DNA from: Pseudarthrobacter chlorophenolicus A6
GTDB taxonomy: Bacteria > Actinomycetota > Actinomycetes > Actinomycetales > Micrococcaceae
Assembly (NCBI RefSeq): GCF_000022025.1
Contig: NC_011879.1
Coordinates: 1-64,000 of the forward strand
Direction of reading: 5' to 3'
Length of the DNA stretch: 64,000 bases
Part shown: positions 25,632 to 32,268 of the stretch, in pieces
Layout: each line of letters opens with the position of its first letter
Position numbering within the stretch: position 1 is the stretch's first letter
Notes under the pieces: model-generated
Told to the model about the DNA's origin: nothing
Databases searched by the model: none
What the model saw: only the letters and a program-made list of their open reading frames with translations
Program-made: the position numbers and the translations under genes

Positions 25632-25700
25632 ATGTTCAACCAGGACAAGCAGTTCCGCAGACCTGACGGCACTTGGTACGACCTTGAGCAGGAGGGCTGA
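25632..25700 (+). CDS. 22-aa ORF coupled to next gene
   Basis: MFNQDKQFRRPDGTWYDLEQ followed by EG. Its TGA overlaps the next ATG (TGATG), and its last codons carry the GGAGGG that would serve the downstream gene. The composition is protein-like, but translation is not proven. Confidence 0.45.
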   Translation: MFNQDKQFRRPDGTWYDLEQEG

Positions 25701-25897
25701 TGGAGTACTTGTTCGCTTTTCTCGGTCTGATCGTCGTGATGGTCGTGGTGTACCTTCTGAACGCCTACTGGCAGCGCAAGCACCGCCTTACCCGACCACC
25801 GCGGCATCTCGGCGAGCCTCAATCCCAGCGGGGGCGTGTCTACAAGGATCCACCGCCCACCAATCACAATGCTGATCCGTACAGCGGTTCGCCCTGA
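25700..25897 (+). CDS. Single-span membrane protein, 65 aa
   Basis: One N-terminal helix (YLFAFLGLIVVMVVVYLLNAY), then a basic Pro-rich tail. The ribosome-binding site lies inside the 22-aa ORF. Unknown function. Confidence 0.7.
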   Translation: MEYLFAFLGLIVVMVVVYLLNAYWQRKHRLTRPPRHLGEPQSQRGRVYKDPPPTNHNADPYSGSP

Positions 25898-25982
25898 GTC
25901 CGCAGCTGCCGAGTCGGCATTCGTTCCTGCCAGGCAGGAAATGAAAGAATCCGAAGCCGGTTTCGTCACTTCTCGTAGGTTC

Positions 25983-26029
25983 TGAGAATCACGGCTACGA
26001 ATATTCTCATTTTCATCCGCTTATGAGAA
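25983..26029. promoter_or_regulatory. Triple TGAGAA/TTCTCA operator-like site upstream of Fic gene
   Basis: TGAGAA at 25983-25988, its complement at 26004-26009 and TGAGAA again at 26024-26029, in a locally A+T-rich stretch 35-80 bp before the Fic start. Consistent with a repressor site; the Fic protein's own winged-helix tail is a candidate binder. Confidence 0.45.
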
Positions 26030-26061
26030 AATCAAGGGACCGTCTTCTCAAAGGAACTTCC

Positions 26062-27330
26062 ATGACTACCCAGTCCCGACAGCCTCGTGGCATCCCAGCC
26101 GGCGGAGAGTTCGACGCCCAGCGACACGCTGAACCCGGCATCTCCCTGTCCGCAGCGGCTTTCTGGCCCGCGATCGGCTTCGAGGAGCACCCGTGGGAAA
26201 CCGACCCGGACCGTGGCGCCTCCCGCCGGCAGCGGCTGCTGGCCCGCGGGCCTTACCAGGCTGCAGTCGTTCCCGAGATCGCCGACCTGGACCCGGTCAT
26301 CGATTCCCGTACCCAGGCCTTGGCCGAAGCGGCGACCCTGGAGATGGTCCGCTTCGATGCCGAGCTGGGGCGGGACACCACGCCGTTCGCGGCCTTGCTG
26401 CTGCGCAGTGAGTCGGCATCCAGCTCCCAGATTGAAAACCTGACAGCCGGCGCCCGAAGGATTGCCCTGGCCCAGCTGGGCGACACCTCAAGCACGAACG
26501 CCTCCCTCATTGCCTCCAATGTCAAGGCGCTGCAGGCAGCCATTGACCTGTCCGAGGACCTGTCGGTGGAGAACATCGCCGTCATGCACCACGCCCTGCT
26601 GAACGCCTCCGACCGCAACATCGCAGGGGAGTACCGCGACGCCCAGAACTGGATCCGCGGCCAGTCCCCGCACACCGCCGAATTCGTACCGCCCCACCCG
26701 GACCGGGTACTGCCGGCGATGGAAGACCTGGTGGCGTTCATGCGCCGCGACGACATCCCGGCGCTGACCCAGGCGGCGATCGCCCACGCCCAGTTCGAAA
26801 CCATCCACCCGTTCGCGGACGGCAACGGCCGCACCGGACGGGCCATCGTCAGCGCCCTGCTGCGGGCCAAGGGCGTCACCGAGAACGTCACCGTCCCGGT
26901 CTCCTCGGGGCTGCTGACCGACACCCACCTGTACTTCGATGCCCTGAGCGCCTATCGCGACGGGGCCATCCAGCCCATCGTGGAGCGCTTCGCTGAGTCA
27001 GCCGTCCGCGCCGTAGACAATGGCCGGCAGCTGGCCGCAGACATCGAGGCGGCAGAACAGGGGTTCCGGGAGAAACTGGCCGGCGGCCCATCGTCTGTCC
27101 GCAAGGTCCTGGACCTGGTGCCCAGGGAGCCTGCGCTGACCGCGGAGATGGTCGCGGAGCACACCGAGACATCCCTGGCCACGGCGTACCGTGCCGTCGA
27201 ACGCCTGGAGGCGGCGGGAATCCTGGCGTCCGCGGGCAAGATCCGCGGCACCCGTGTCTGGGTCACTCCTGACATCATCGCAGCCCTGGACGCCTTCGCT
27301 GACAGGGCAGGGCGCCGGACCCGGCACTGA
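26062..27330 (+). CDS. Tagged protein 11: Fic AMP-transferase with winged helix
   Basis: 422 aa. Tag RQPRGIPAGGEFD then HAEPGISL. Fic motif HPFADGNGRTGRA is complete, with catalytic His and phosphate-binding loop. An N-terminal inhibitory helix SSQIEN fits (S/T)xxxE(G/N), so it should be a self-inhibited class II enzyme. The C-terminal 70 residues read as a winged-helix DNA-binding domain (TAEMVAEHTETSLATAYRAVERLEAAGIL). It should AMPylate a protein target, unknown. The start at 26062 has AAAGGAAC upstream; the ATG at 26023 lies in the operator-like site. Confidence 0.92.
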   Translation: MTTQSRQPRGIPAGGEFDAQRHAEPGISLSAAAFWPAIGFEEHPWETDPDRGASRRQRLLARGPYQAAVVPEIADLDPVIDSRTQALAEAATLEMVRFDAELGRDTTPFAALLLRSESASSSQIENLTAGARRIALAQLGDTSSTNASLIASNVKALQAAIDLSEDLSVENIAVMHHALLNASDRNIAGEYRDAQNWIRGQSPHTAEFVPPHPDRVLPAMEDLVAFMRRDDIPALTQAAIAHAQFETIHPFADGNGRTGRAIVSALLRAKGVTENVTVPVSSGLLTDTHLYFDALSAYRDGAIQPIVERFAESAVRAVDNGRQLAADIEAAEQGFREKLAGGPSSVRKVLDLVPREPALTAEMVAEHTETSLATAYRAVERLEAAGILASAGKIRGTRVWVTPDIIAALDAFADRAGRRTRH

Positions 27331-27351
27331 CCGGTGACGGGCATTCGACGT

Positions 27352-27362
27352 GCCGCACACAT
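27352..27362 (+). promoter_or_regulatory. Class-1 motif at the head of the tRNA array
   Basis: GCCGCACACAT about 30 bp before the first tRNA-like sequence, with no ATG at the usual spacing. Confidence 0.6.
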
Positions 27363-27392
27363 CAGGGCTGTTGTACCCGCGTCACCGTGCGG

Positions 27393-27471
27393 GTCTGCGG
27401 AACTGTAGCTCAAAGGTAGAGCAGGGATCTCGCCCATGGATGCCGGAGTCGAGACCGGCCGGGCCGCAGAC
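27393..27471 (+). other. tRNA-like relic
   Basis: The terminal 8-bp helix GTCTGCGG/CCGCAGAC encloses a good D-arm (GCTC...GAGC at 27408-27422) and a T-arm-like hairpin with an 8-nt loop. No cloverleaf with a proper acceptor forms from the 7 nt before the D-arm, so I do not assign an isotype. Confidence 0.35.
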
Positions 27472-27519
27472 AACCACGGTGGCACCGCGGTGATGCACGA
27501 TGACCGGTCCTCCGGTTAT

Positions 27520-27595
27520 CGGGTCATAGCTTAAGTGGCATAGAGCAGGGAGACCGAAACGCTCCCGGACGCAGGTTCGACTCCTGCTGACCCAC
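27520..27595 (+). tRNA. tRNA-like, possible GAA anticodon in a 9-nt loop
   Basis: Acceptor pairs 2-7 form, position 1-72 is C-A, D-stem GCTT/GAGC, and the T-arm GCAGG-TTCGACT-CCTGC is normal. The anticodon stem GGGAG/CTCCC closes a 9-nt loop (ACCGAAACG) rather than 7. The central GAA would read Phe codons, but a canonical tRNA-Phe exists at 33208. Confidence 0.5.
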
Positions 27596-27638
27596 GTTTG
27601 TGAAAGCATTTCGGGAAGCGGTGACGCTTTTTCGAATC

Positions 27639-27649
27639 GCCGCACACAT
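27639..27649 (+). promoter_or_regulatory. Class-1 motif GCCGCACACAT in tRNA array
   Basis: Upstream of the 50-aa ORF at 27778 and then tRNA-Trp; not at leaderless spacing. Confidence 0.55.
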
Positions 27650-27777
27650 TCAATTGGACAGAGAATTTGGCTTCCAAAGCACGTGAGAGATTTGGAATGT
27701 ACAAATTCGACGTCTCTCAGCTACAGTTTATTTAGCAGGCCATCCGGGCCGGCGAAATCGTTAGGAAAGGACAGGCC

Positions 27778-27930
27778 ATGCTCGCACAAATCATGCTCAG
27801 CATCTCGGCAGCATCATGCCGCCGCGGTTTTGTCCTGCCCACGACCAAGCCCGCGTTGGAATCCCCGAAAGCCTATGGAAACACCTGGCAGCAGCGGAAT
27901 GACCACGCAAGGCACCGAAGTATCCTCTAA
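27778..27930 (+). CDS. 50-aa ORF inside the tRNA array
   Basis: Good ribosome-binding site (AGGAAAGGACAG) before the ATG. Begins MLAQIMLSISAASCRRGF; basic Arg/His-rich end. Followed 30 bp later by a terminator, so it looks like a self-contained transcript from the class-1 motif at 27639. No homology recognised. Confidence 0.45.
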   Translation: MLAQIMLSISAASCRRGFVLPTTKPALESPKAYGNTWQQRNDHARHRSIL

Positions 27931-27960
27931 GTTTCGACGGCGTAGACCGTCCACCAGAGG

Positions 27961-28001
27961 CCGCTTCGGGTAAGTCCAACCCCGAGGCGGTCTCTCTTTT
28001 T
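27961..28001 (+). terminator. Terminator with T-run
   Basis: 10-bp stem 27961-27970/27981-27990 followed by TCTCTCTTTTT. Confidence 0.85.
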
Positions 28002-28051
28002 GTCCCCATCAGGACGAACAGACCGCCTCCACCCAGCCGCAACCCGGCACT

Positions 28052-28124
28052 GGGGAGGTAGCTCAGTTGGTAGAGCAACGGTCTCCAAAACCGTAGGCCG
28101 CAGGTTCGAGCCCTGTCCGCCCCG
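28052..28124 (+). tRNA. tRNA-Trp(CCA)
   Basis: Acceptor GGGGAGG with CCGCCCC (one A-G mispair); anticodon loop CTCCAAA; T-loop TTCGAGC. No 3' CCA is encoded. Confidence 0.93.
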
Positions 28125-28266
28125 CGCAAGACAACGCACTCGCAAGAGATGCAATTGATCATTGAGAATTCCATAGTGAACGTGAAGTAAGAGACGGAGA
28201 AACTGCAGGAAAGCCAAATCCTGTGGTGCTATTTCTCCGCGCTCAAAAACAAGTAATAAACGGTTT

Positions 28267-28306
28267 CCGGACCGGCGCGCAGGTTTATACCTGTAGGCCG
28301 GTCCGG
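28267..28306 (+). other. Long hairpin upstream of tRNA-Tyr
   Basis: Outer 10-bp stem 28267-28276/28297-28306 and inner CAGGT-TTAT-ACCTG stem-loop. Could be a terminator without T-run or a processing signal for the tRNA block. Confidence 0.5.
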
Positions 28307-28314
28307 GAATTCTC

Positions 28315-28396
28315 GGGAGGTTACCTAAGTGGCCAAAGGGGGCGGACTGTAAATTCGCTGGCTCAGCCTACGTCGGTTCGAATCCGACACCTCCCA
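28315..28396 (+). tRNA. tRNA-Tyr(GTA)
   Basis: Acceptor GGGAGGT/ACCTCCC, anticodon loop CTGTAAA, long variable arm as expected for bacterial Tyr, T-loop TTCGAAT. Confidence 0.95.
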
Positions 28397-28398
28397 CT

Positions 28399-28473
28399 CG
28401 CAGAGTAGAGCAGTTCGGTAGCTCGCCGGGTTCATATCCCGGAGGTCGCTGGGTTCGAATCCCGCCTCTGCAA
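28399..28473 (+). tRNA. Initiator tRNA-fMet(CAT)
   Basis: C1-A72 mismatch, anticodon stem CCGGG/CCCGG with three G-C pairs next to the loop TTCATAT, and anticodon CAT: the initiator hallmarks. Only 2 nt after tRNA-Tyr. Confidence 0.93.
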
Positions 28474-28474
28474 C

Positions 28475-28558
28475 GCCCGTCTGGCGAAATTGGCAGACGC
28501 GCTGGCTTCAGAAGTCAGTGTCCGCAAGGACGTCCGAGTTCAAGTCTCGGGATGGGCA
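28475..28558 (+). tRNA. tRNA-Leu(CAG)
   Basis: Acceptor GCCCGTC/GATGGGC; loop TTCAGAA; long variable arm; T-arm CCGAG-TTCAAGT-CTCGG. Confidence 0.94.
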
Positions 28559-28734
28559 CGGTGGCCATGTGCAGGGTGGCCCAAGTCCTGGCATAGACCG
28601 CAACGCCTTGACCGGCGGGTGCATGCCTGGGCGATGTAAAACAGATACCCGCCGCCGGGTGGCTACGACCACAAGGCTTGTCCGCGGACAGCAGCTAGTC
28701 ACTGCCCACCCCGCGACCAGGCGCCCGGTGTCTC

Positions 28735-28819
28735 GCCCGTCTGGCGAAATGGCAGACGCGCCAGCTTGAGGGGCTGGTGTCCCGAAAGGGGCGTCCCGGT
28801 TCAAGTCCGGGGATGGGCA
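28735..28819 (+). tRNA. tRNA-Leu(GAG)
   Basis: Same acceptor as the Leu at 28475; loop TTGAGGG gives anticodon GAG; long variable arm. The 176 bp before it hold nothing I can identify. Confidence 0.93.
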
Positions 28820-28832
28820 CGCAGTACAAACT

Positions 28833-28923
28833 GGAGAGGCCAGCCGACTGATGGCGACGGCCGCTGCTTGGAGCGCAGTTGACGGACTTTGTCCGTTTGC
28901 GAGTTCGAACCTCGTCCTCTCCG
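28833..28923 (+). tRNA. tRNA-Ser(GGA)
   Basis: Acceptor GGAGAGG/CCTCTCC; loop TTGGAGC; long variable arm; T-loop TTCGAAC. Confidence 0.93.
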
Positions 28924-28935
28924 CGCATCAACAAT

Positions 28936-29023
28936 GGAGTCCCCAGCCGAGGGTTGGCGGCGGCGCCGGATTCGAGATCTGGTTGCGGGCATCCGCGTAG
29001 GAGTTCGATCCTCATGGACTCCG
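28936..29023 (+). tRNA. tRNA-Ser(CGA), copy 1
   Basis: Acceptor GGAGTCC/GGACTCC; loop TTCGAGA; long variable arm; T-loop TTCGATC. Confidence 0.93.
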
Positions 29024-29037
29024 CGAGCAGTACAGAT

Positions 29038-29126
29038 GGAAGGTAAGCGAAGTTGGGGAGCAGGCCGACTGCTGATCGGCTAAGACGGGTGACACCGTTT
29101 TACGGGTTCGAACCCCGTGCCTTCCG
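29038..29126 (+). tRNA. tRNA-Ser(GCT)
   Basis: Acceptor GGAAGGT/GCCTTCC; anticodon stem GCCGA/TCGGC with loop CTGCTGA; long variable arm. Confidence 0.93.
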
Positions 29127-29173
29127 CTCCGAAGGGAATGACCGCAGCTCAGCGGTGAGGGAGTCTGAAAGCT

Positions 29174-29183
29174 CCGCACACAT
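29174..29183 (+). promoter_or_regulatory. Class-1 motif CCGCACACAT before tRNA-Ala pair
   Basis: 48 bp upstream of tRNA-Ala(GGC); probably starts a new tRNA transcript. Confidence 0.55.
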
Positions 29184-29230
29184 GAGTCAGGACAGAACAA
29201 CCAACACCGGTGGTGAAGGCTACCGGCAAT

Positions 29231-29303
29231 GGGGCTATGGCGCAGTTGGTAGCGCGTCTGCATGGCATGCAGAAGGTCCGGGGTTCAAATCCCCGTAGCT
29301 CCA
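29231..29303 (+). tRNA. tRNA-Ala(GGC)
   Basis: Acceptor GGGGCTA/TAGCTCC with a G-T pair; anticodon arm TCTGC-ATGGCAT-GCAGA; T-loop TTCAAAT. Confidence 0.93.
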
Positions 29304-29354
29304 CGATCTCCTCAAGATCAAAGGTCCCGCCCTCTGCTCAGGGCGGGCCCGAAC

Positions 29355-29427
29355 GGGGTCATGGCGCAATTGGTAGCGCAGCGCTTTTGCAAGGCGAAGG
29401 TTCCGGGTTCGAGTCCCGGTGATTCCA
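29355..29427 (+). tRNA. tRNA-Ala(TGC)
   Basis: Acceptor GGGGTCA/TGATTCC; loop TTTGCAA; one mispair at the anticodon stem base; T-loop TTCGAGT. Confidence 0.92.
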
Positions 29428-29533
29428 CGGCTGGGTAGGGCAGCGGATCGAATCCAGGAAGATCCCTAAGAAGGACCTTGGACATCGACCGCCAGCCGCC
29501 CGGCAACGGCACAACGCGATCGGAGCAGGACAG

Positions 29534-30097
29534 ATGATCACCGCCTACTTCGATGCTGACGGCATTTTCGATGCCGCCACCGATCACCGCTTCTCCCCGC
29601 CGCCGGCCGAACAGACAGGCTGGGACGATTGGCACCCCATTACGGTGCCGGGAGCCTTCCCTGGCTACTGGTCGAGGGAGCTGGTGGACGCGGTGAACAG
29701 GATCGCCAGTCTTCCCGGTGTCACCTGCAAATGGCTGACCAGCTGGGAAGAGCAGGCGCCCCTGCAGCTCGCTCCGGCGATCGGCCTGAACGCCGCAGGG
29801 TGGGAGGTCATCTACGGGGTCGAGGAAGATGACCCGATGAACTGGCACTGGTGGAAGCTGGCGAAGATCCATGAGGACCTGGAGAAGGACCGACCCGAGG
29901 GGTTCATCTGGCTGGACGATGACATCACCTCCGACCCCGCGGCGCGGCATTGGCTGCGGACCATCGACCGACCTCACCTGGCGATCTGCCCGAAGACGAC
30001 TGATGGTCTCACCAAAACCCACCTGTACGACATCGAGGCGTTCATCGGGAAGCAAGTATGGGCCTGTAGCTCAGTTGGTAGAGCTTCCGACTTTTAA
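29534..30097 (+). CDS. HAD-like hydrolase, 187 aa, 3' end inside tRNA-Lys
   Basis: N-terminal YFDADGIFDAAT supplies the DxDG nucleophile motif of HAD phosphatases, and FIWLDDDI supplies the conserved late aspartates. The rest is compact and soluble. A single CDS between tRNAs, as in tRNA-rich phages. Its reading frame runs 38 nt into tRNA-Lys(TTT), so its last residues are encoded by the tRNA gene. Confidence 0.8.
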   Translation: MITAYFDADGIFDAATDHRFSPPPAEQTGWDDWHPITVPGAFPGYWSRELVDAVNRIASLPGVTCKWLTSWEEQAPLQLAPAIGLNAAGWEVIYGVEEDDPMNWHWWKLAKIHEDLEKDRPEGFIWLDDDITSDPAARHWLRTIDRPHLAICPKTTDGLTKTHLYDIEAFIGKQVWACSSVGRASDF

Positions 30098-30132
30098 TCG
30101 GGATGTCGCGGGTTCGAGCCCCGCCGGGCCCA
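30060..30132 (+). tRNA. tRNA-Lys(TTT)
   Basis: Acceptor GGGCCTG/CGGGCCC; loop CTTTTAA; T-loop TTCGAGC. Overlaps the end of the HAD gene. Confidence 0.94.
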
Positions 30133-30163
30133 CGCACGATGACAGCCGGAAAGACGGCGATAA

Positions 30164-30236
30164 GCCTCTCTAGCTCATTCGGTAGAGCACTTGACTCTTA
30201 ATCAAGGGGTGCCGGGATCGAAGCCCGGGGGAGGCA
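30164..30236 (+). tRNA. tRNA-Lys(CTT)
   Basis: Acceptor GCCTCTC/GGGAGGC with one T-G; anticodon arm CTTGA-CTCTTAA-TCAAG; T-loop ATCGAAG is slightly unusual at its first base. Confidence 0.9.
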
Positions 30237-30354
30237 CGAAGCGCGGCACGCAACGCCAGGCGGGATGAACCTCGAGGATCGCCGGCGGCGCGGGCTGCAC
30301 TCAAATTGTGGGACTACATCCCCGCCCTGGTGCATGGGGCACAACTGGAACGAT

Positions 30355-30441
30355 GTCCGGCTGGTGCCGAGTAATCAGGTTCATAGCCTGGTGAGGGCGG
30401 ACCAGCAATGGTGCCGATCGAGGGTGCACCGCCGGCCGGAC
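30355..30441 (+). other. Possible tRNA relic with CAT loop
   Basis: Exact 7-bp ends GTCCGGC/GCCGGAC bound 87 nt that include a hairpin TCAGG-TTCATAG-CCTGG, but no proper D- or T-arm. Probably a decayed tRNA or coincidence. Confidence 0.2.
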
Positions 30442-30446
30442 AACGA

Positions 30447-30520
30447 GGTCGTCTAGCTCATTCGGTTAGAGCACTTCGCTGATAACGAAGAGGTGCGGGG
30501 TTCAAATCCCCGGATGGCCA
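30447..30520 (+). tRNA. tRNA-Ile(GAT)
   Basis: Acceptor GGTCGTC/GATGGCC; loop CTGATAA in stem CTTCG/CGAAG; T-loop TTCAAAT. Confidence 0.94.
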
Positions 30521-30541
30521 CTGCGGGTAGATCCCGTTTGA

Positions 30542-30614
30542 TCCCGTCTAGCTCAACTGGCAGAGCAGCCGACTGTTAATCGGCAGGTTACTGGTTCGAG
30601 TCCAGTGACGGGAG
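30542..30614 (+). tRNA. tRNA-Asn(GTT)
   Basis: Acceptor TCCCGTC/GACGGGA; loop CTGTTAA; T-loop TTCGAGT. Confidence 0.94.
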
Positions 30615-30660
30615 CGAAAGCAAGCTCATCCCTCGCGGTGAACGGTAAGAGCCCGGATGA

Positions 30661-30734
30661 TCCTTCGTGGCGGTAATTGGCATCCCGCACGGTTCTGGCC
30701 CGTGAGATTCCTGGTTCGAGTCCAGGCGAAGGAA
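30661..30734 (+). tRNA. tRNA-Gln(CTG)
   Basis: Acceptor TCCTTCG/CGAAGGA; anticodon arm CACGG-TTCTGGC-CCGTG; T-loop TTCGAGT. Confidence 0.94.
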
Positions 30735-30776
30735 CGCGGCAAGCACCGCCTCGGCGGTCCGGTACGAGCCCGGGAT

Positions 30777-30851
30777 GGAGTAGTGGCTCAGATGGCCTAG
30801 AGCACCCGCCTGTCACGCGGGAGAACGCGGGTTCGAATCCCGTCTATTCCG
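30777..30851 (+). tRNA. tRNA-Asp(GTC)
   Basis: Acceptor GGAGTAG/CTATTCC; anticodon arm CCCGC-CTGTCAC-GCGGG; T-loop TTCGAAT. Confidence 0.94.
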
Positions 30852-30877
30852 CGGGGGAGTCTCCCCTTGCACCACCT

Positions 30878-30950
30878 GCCCGGTTAGCTCAGAAGGTAGA
30901 GCGCGTTCTTGGTAAGAACGAGGTCACGAGTTCAAGTCTCGTACCAGGCT
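30878..30950 (+). tRNA. tRNA-Thr(GGT)
   Basis: Acceptor GCCCGGT/ACCAGGC with one C-A; loop TTGGTAA; T-loop TTCAAGT. Confidence 0.92.
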
Positions 30951-30973
30951 CGGGCGCGAATCGCGCCGAAATT

Positions 30974-31046
30974 GTGGCTGTAGCTCAGATGGTAGAGCGC
31001 CTGGTTGTGGCCCAGGAGGTCGCGGGATCGATTCCCGTCAGTCACC
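30974..31046 (+). tRNA. tRNA-His(GTG) lacking encoded G-1
   Basis: Acceptor GTGGCTG/CAGTCAC, anticodon arm CCTGG-TTGTGGC-CCAGG, discriminator C73. The base before G1 is T, whereas bacterial tRNA-His genes normally encode the identity base G-1. A Thg1-type enzyme that adds G-1 is encoded at 63174. Confidence 0.93.
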
Positions 31047-31053
31047 CCACTTC

Positions 31054-31126
31054 GCCCTCGTAGCTCAGAGGATAGAGCGCCTGCCTCCGGAGCAGGAGGT
31101 CGCAGGTTCGAATCCTGTCGAGGGCA
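31054..31126 (+). tRNA. tRNA-Arg(CCG)
   Basis: Acceptor GCCCTCG/CGAGGGC; anticodon arm CCTGC-CTCCGGA-GCAGG; T-loop TTCGAAT. Confidence 0.94.
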
Positions 31127-31140
31127 CGCAGCACCGCCTG

Positions 31141-31213
31141 GCCCCCATCGTCTAGCGGCCCAGGACACCGGCCTTTCACGTCGATAGCACGGGTTCGAAT
31201 CCCGTTGGGGGTA
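31141..31213 (+). tRNA. tRNA-Glu(TTC)
   Basis: Acceptor GCCCCCA/TGGGGGT; loop CTTTCAC in a slightly mispaired stem; T-arm CACGG-style with TTCGAAT. Confidence 0.92.
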
Positions 31214-31232
31214 CGCACCAAAGCAACACCTT

Positions 31233-31305
31233 GGCCCCATGGTCTAGCGGCCTACGACTCCGGCTTCTCAGGTCGGCACCGCGGGTTCGAATCCCGCTGG
31301 GGTTA
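31233..31305 (+). tRNA. tRNA-Glu(CTC)
   Basis: Acceptor GGCCCCA/TGGGGTT; loop TTCTCAG in stem CCGGC/GTCGG; T-loop TTCGAAT. Confidence 0.92.
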
Positions 31306-31318
31306 CCAGCACCACTAC

Positions 31319-31392
31319 GCGCCACTAGCTCAGCTGGATAGAGCGCCGGTCTACGGAACCGGAGGTCGGGGGTTCGAGTCCCTCGTGGCGCA
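31319..31392 (+). tRNA. tRNA-Arg(ACG)
   Basis: Acceptor GCGCCAC/GTGGCGC; anticodon arm CCGGT-CTACGGA-ACCGG. The ACG wobble base would need host TadA. Confidence 0.94.
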
Positions 31393-31409
31393 CGCAAGTT
31401 GAAACACCG

Positions 31410-31482
31410 GCCTGTATAGCTCAGTGGCAGAGCGCATTGCTCATAACGATGGTCGTCGCTGGTTCGACCCCAGCTACAGGCA
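31410..31482 (+). tRNA. tRNA-Met elongator or Ile2 (CAT)
   Basis: Acceptor GCCTGTA/TACAGGC; loop CTCATAA in stem CATTG/CGATG. It lacks initiator features. Met and lysidine-modified Ile2 cannot be told apart by eye. Confidence 0.88.
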
Positions 31483-31492
31483 CGCAGGATCC

Positions 31493-31567
31493 GCCCGCCT
31501 AGCCCAATTGGCACGAGGCGACGAGCTCAAACCTCGGATGGTCCCGGTTCGAGTCCGGGGGCGGGCA
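31493..31567 (+). tRNA. tRNA with CAA anticodon and short variable loop
   Basis: Acceptor GCCCGCC/GGCGGGC; loop CTCAAAC gives CAA (Leu, codon TTG), but the variable region is only 5 nt, whereas Leu tRNAs have long arms. The D-arm GCCC...GAGGC is also irregular. Amino-acid identity is uncertain. Confidence 0.8.
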
Positions 31568-31589
31568 CTGGTGAGACTTCCTGGGGTTT

Positions 31590-31599
31590 CCGCACACAT
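31590..31599 (+). promoter_or_regulatory. Class-1 motif CCGCACACAT in tRNA array
   Basis: About 120 bp before tRNA-Val(CAC), in a tRNA-free gap. Confidence 0.55.
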
Positions 31600-31720
31600 T
31601 GAAGATGTTGGATGCCGCTGCGTAGGCCTATGCGCAGCCGAAGAGCCCCGGGGGGCCGGTGATCCACGTCCCGCCAACGGGCCGGCCGGTCAACGGTGGC
31701 GGGATGAAACATAGGCCTGC

Positions 31721-31793
31721 GCTTGTATAGCTCAGCTGGCAGAGCACCTCCTTCACACGGAGGTTGTCCGGGGTTCAAATCCCTGTGCAGGCA
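31721..31793 (+). tRNA. tRNA-Val(CAC)
   Basis: Acceptor GCTTGTA/TGCAGGC with wobble pairs; anticodon arm CCTCC-TTCACAC-GGAGG; T-loop TTCAAAT. Confidence 0.92.
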
Positions 31794-31912
31794 CGGAATC
31801 CGTAAACCGAGGCCCCAGAGATGGGCAGCGCCTGAAATCGCGGACGGGGTAACGCCACGTCACGGCGGGAGGTGAACGGTCAGGCCCCTGGCCCGGCCGG
31901 GATCCTCCACTT

Positions 31913-31984
31913 GCCTGTATAGCTCATCGGTAGAGCGCCCGCCCGACACGCGGGAGGTACGGGGGTCAGCACCCTGTACAGGCA
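31913..31984 (+). tRNA. tRNA-Val(GAC), degenerate T-loop
   Basis: Acceptor GCCTGTA/TACAGGC; loop CCGACAC (C instead of U at 33); T-loop GTCAGCA instead of the TTCRANY consensus. May be weakly functional. Confidence 0.75.
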
Positions 31985-32064
31985 CTCCAGGCTGAGGCAC
32001 TGCAGCCGTTCGAAGCGCTGTGACCAGTTAGCGGTCGGCCCAAGGAATACTCTCCAGTGTTATT

Positions 32065-32138
32065 GCCTCCTTAGCTCAGTTGGCCAGAGCGACGCTCTTG
32101 TAAAGCGTAGGTCGTCGGTTCGAATCCGACAGGGGGCT
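32065..32138 (+). tRNA. tRNA-Thr(TGT)
   Basis: Acceptor GCCTCCT/AGGGGGC; anticodon arm ACGCT-CTTGTAA-AGCGT; T-loop TTCGAAT. Confidence 0.93.
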
Positions 32139-32182
32139 CGAGGGGCGGCACGTCCCGGTCTGTAAAGGCCATCAGTGCGCAA

Positions 32183-32257
32183 CGGGGTGTAGCTCAGCTT
32201 GGCTAGAGCGTCCGCTTTGGGAGCGGAAGGTCGCAGTTTCGAATACTGTCATCCCGA
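32183..32257 (+). tRNA. tRNA-Pro(TGG)
   Basis: Acceptor CGGGGTG/CATCCCG; anticodon arm TCCGC-TTTGGGA-GCGGA; C1-G72 typical of Pro. Confidence 0.93.
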
Positions 32258-32268
32258 CGGTTTTACCC

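Noticed and set aside
28559..28734. A further tRNA between the two Leu genes
   Set aside because: No cloverleaf with T-loop consensus could be formed; several GGGTGG/CCACCC pairings are short and inconsistent.
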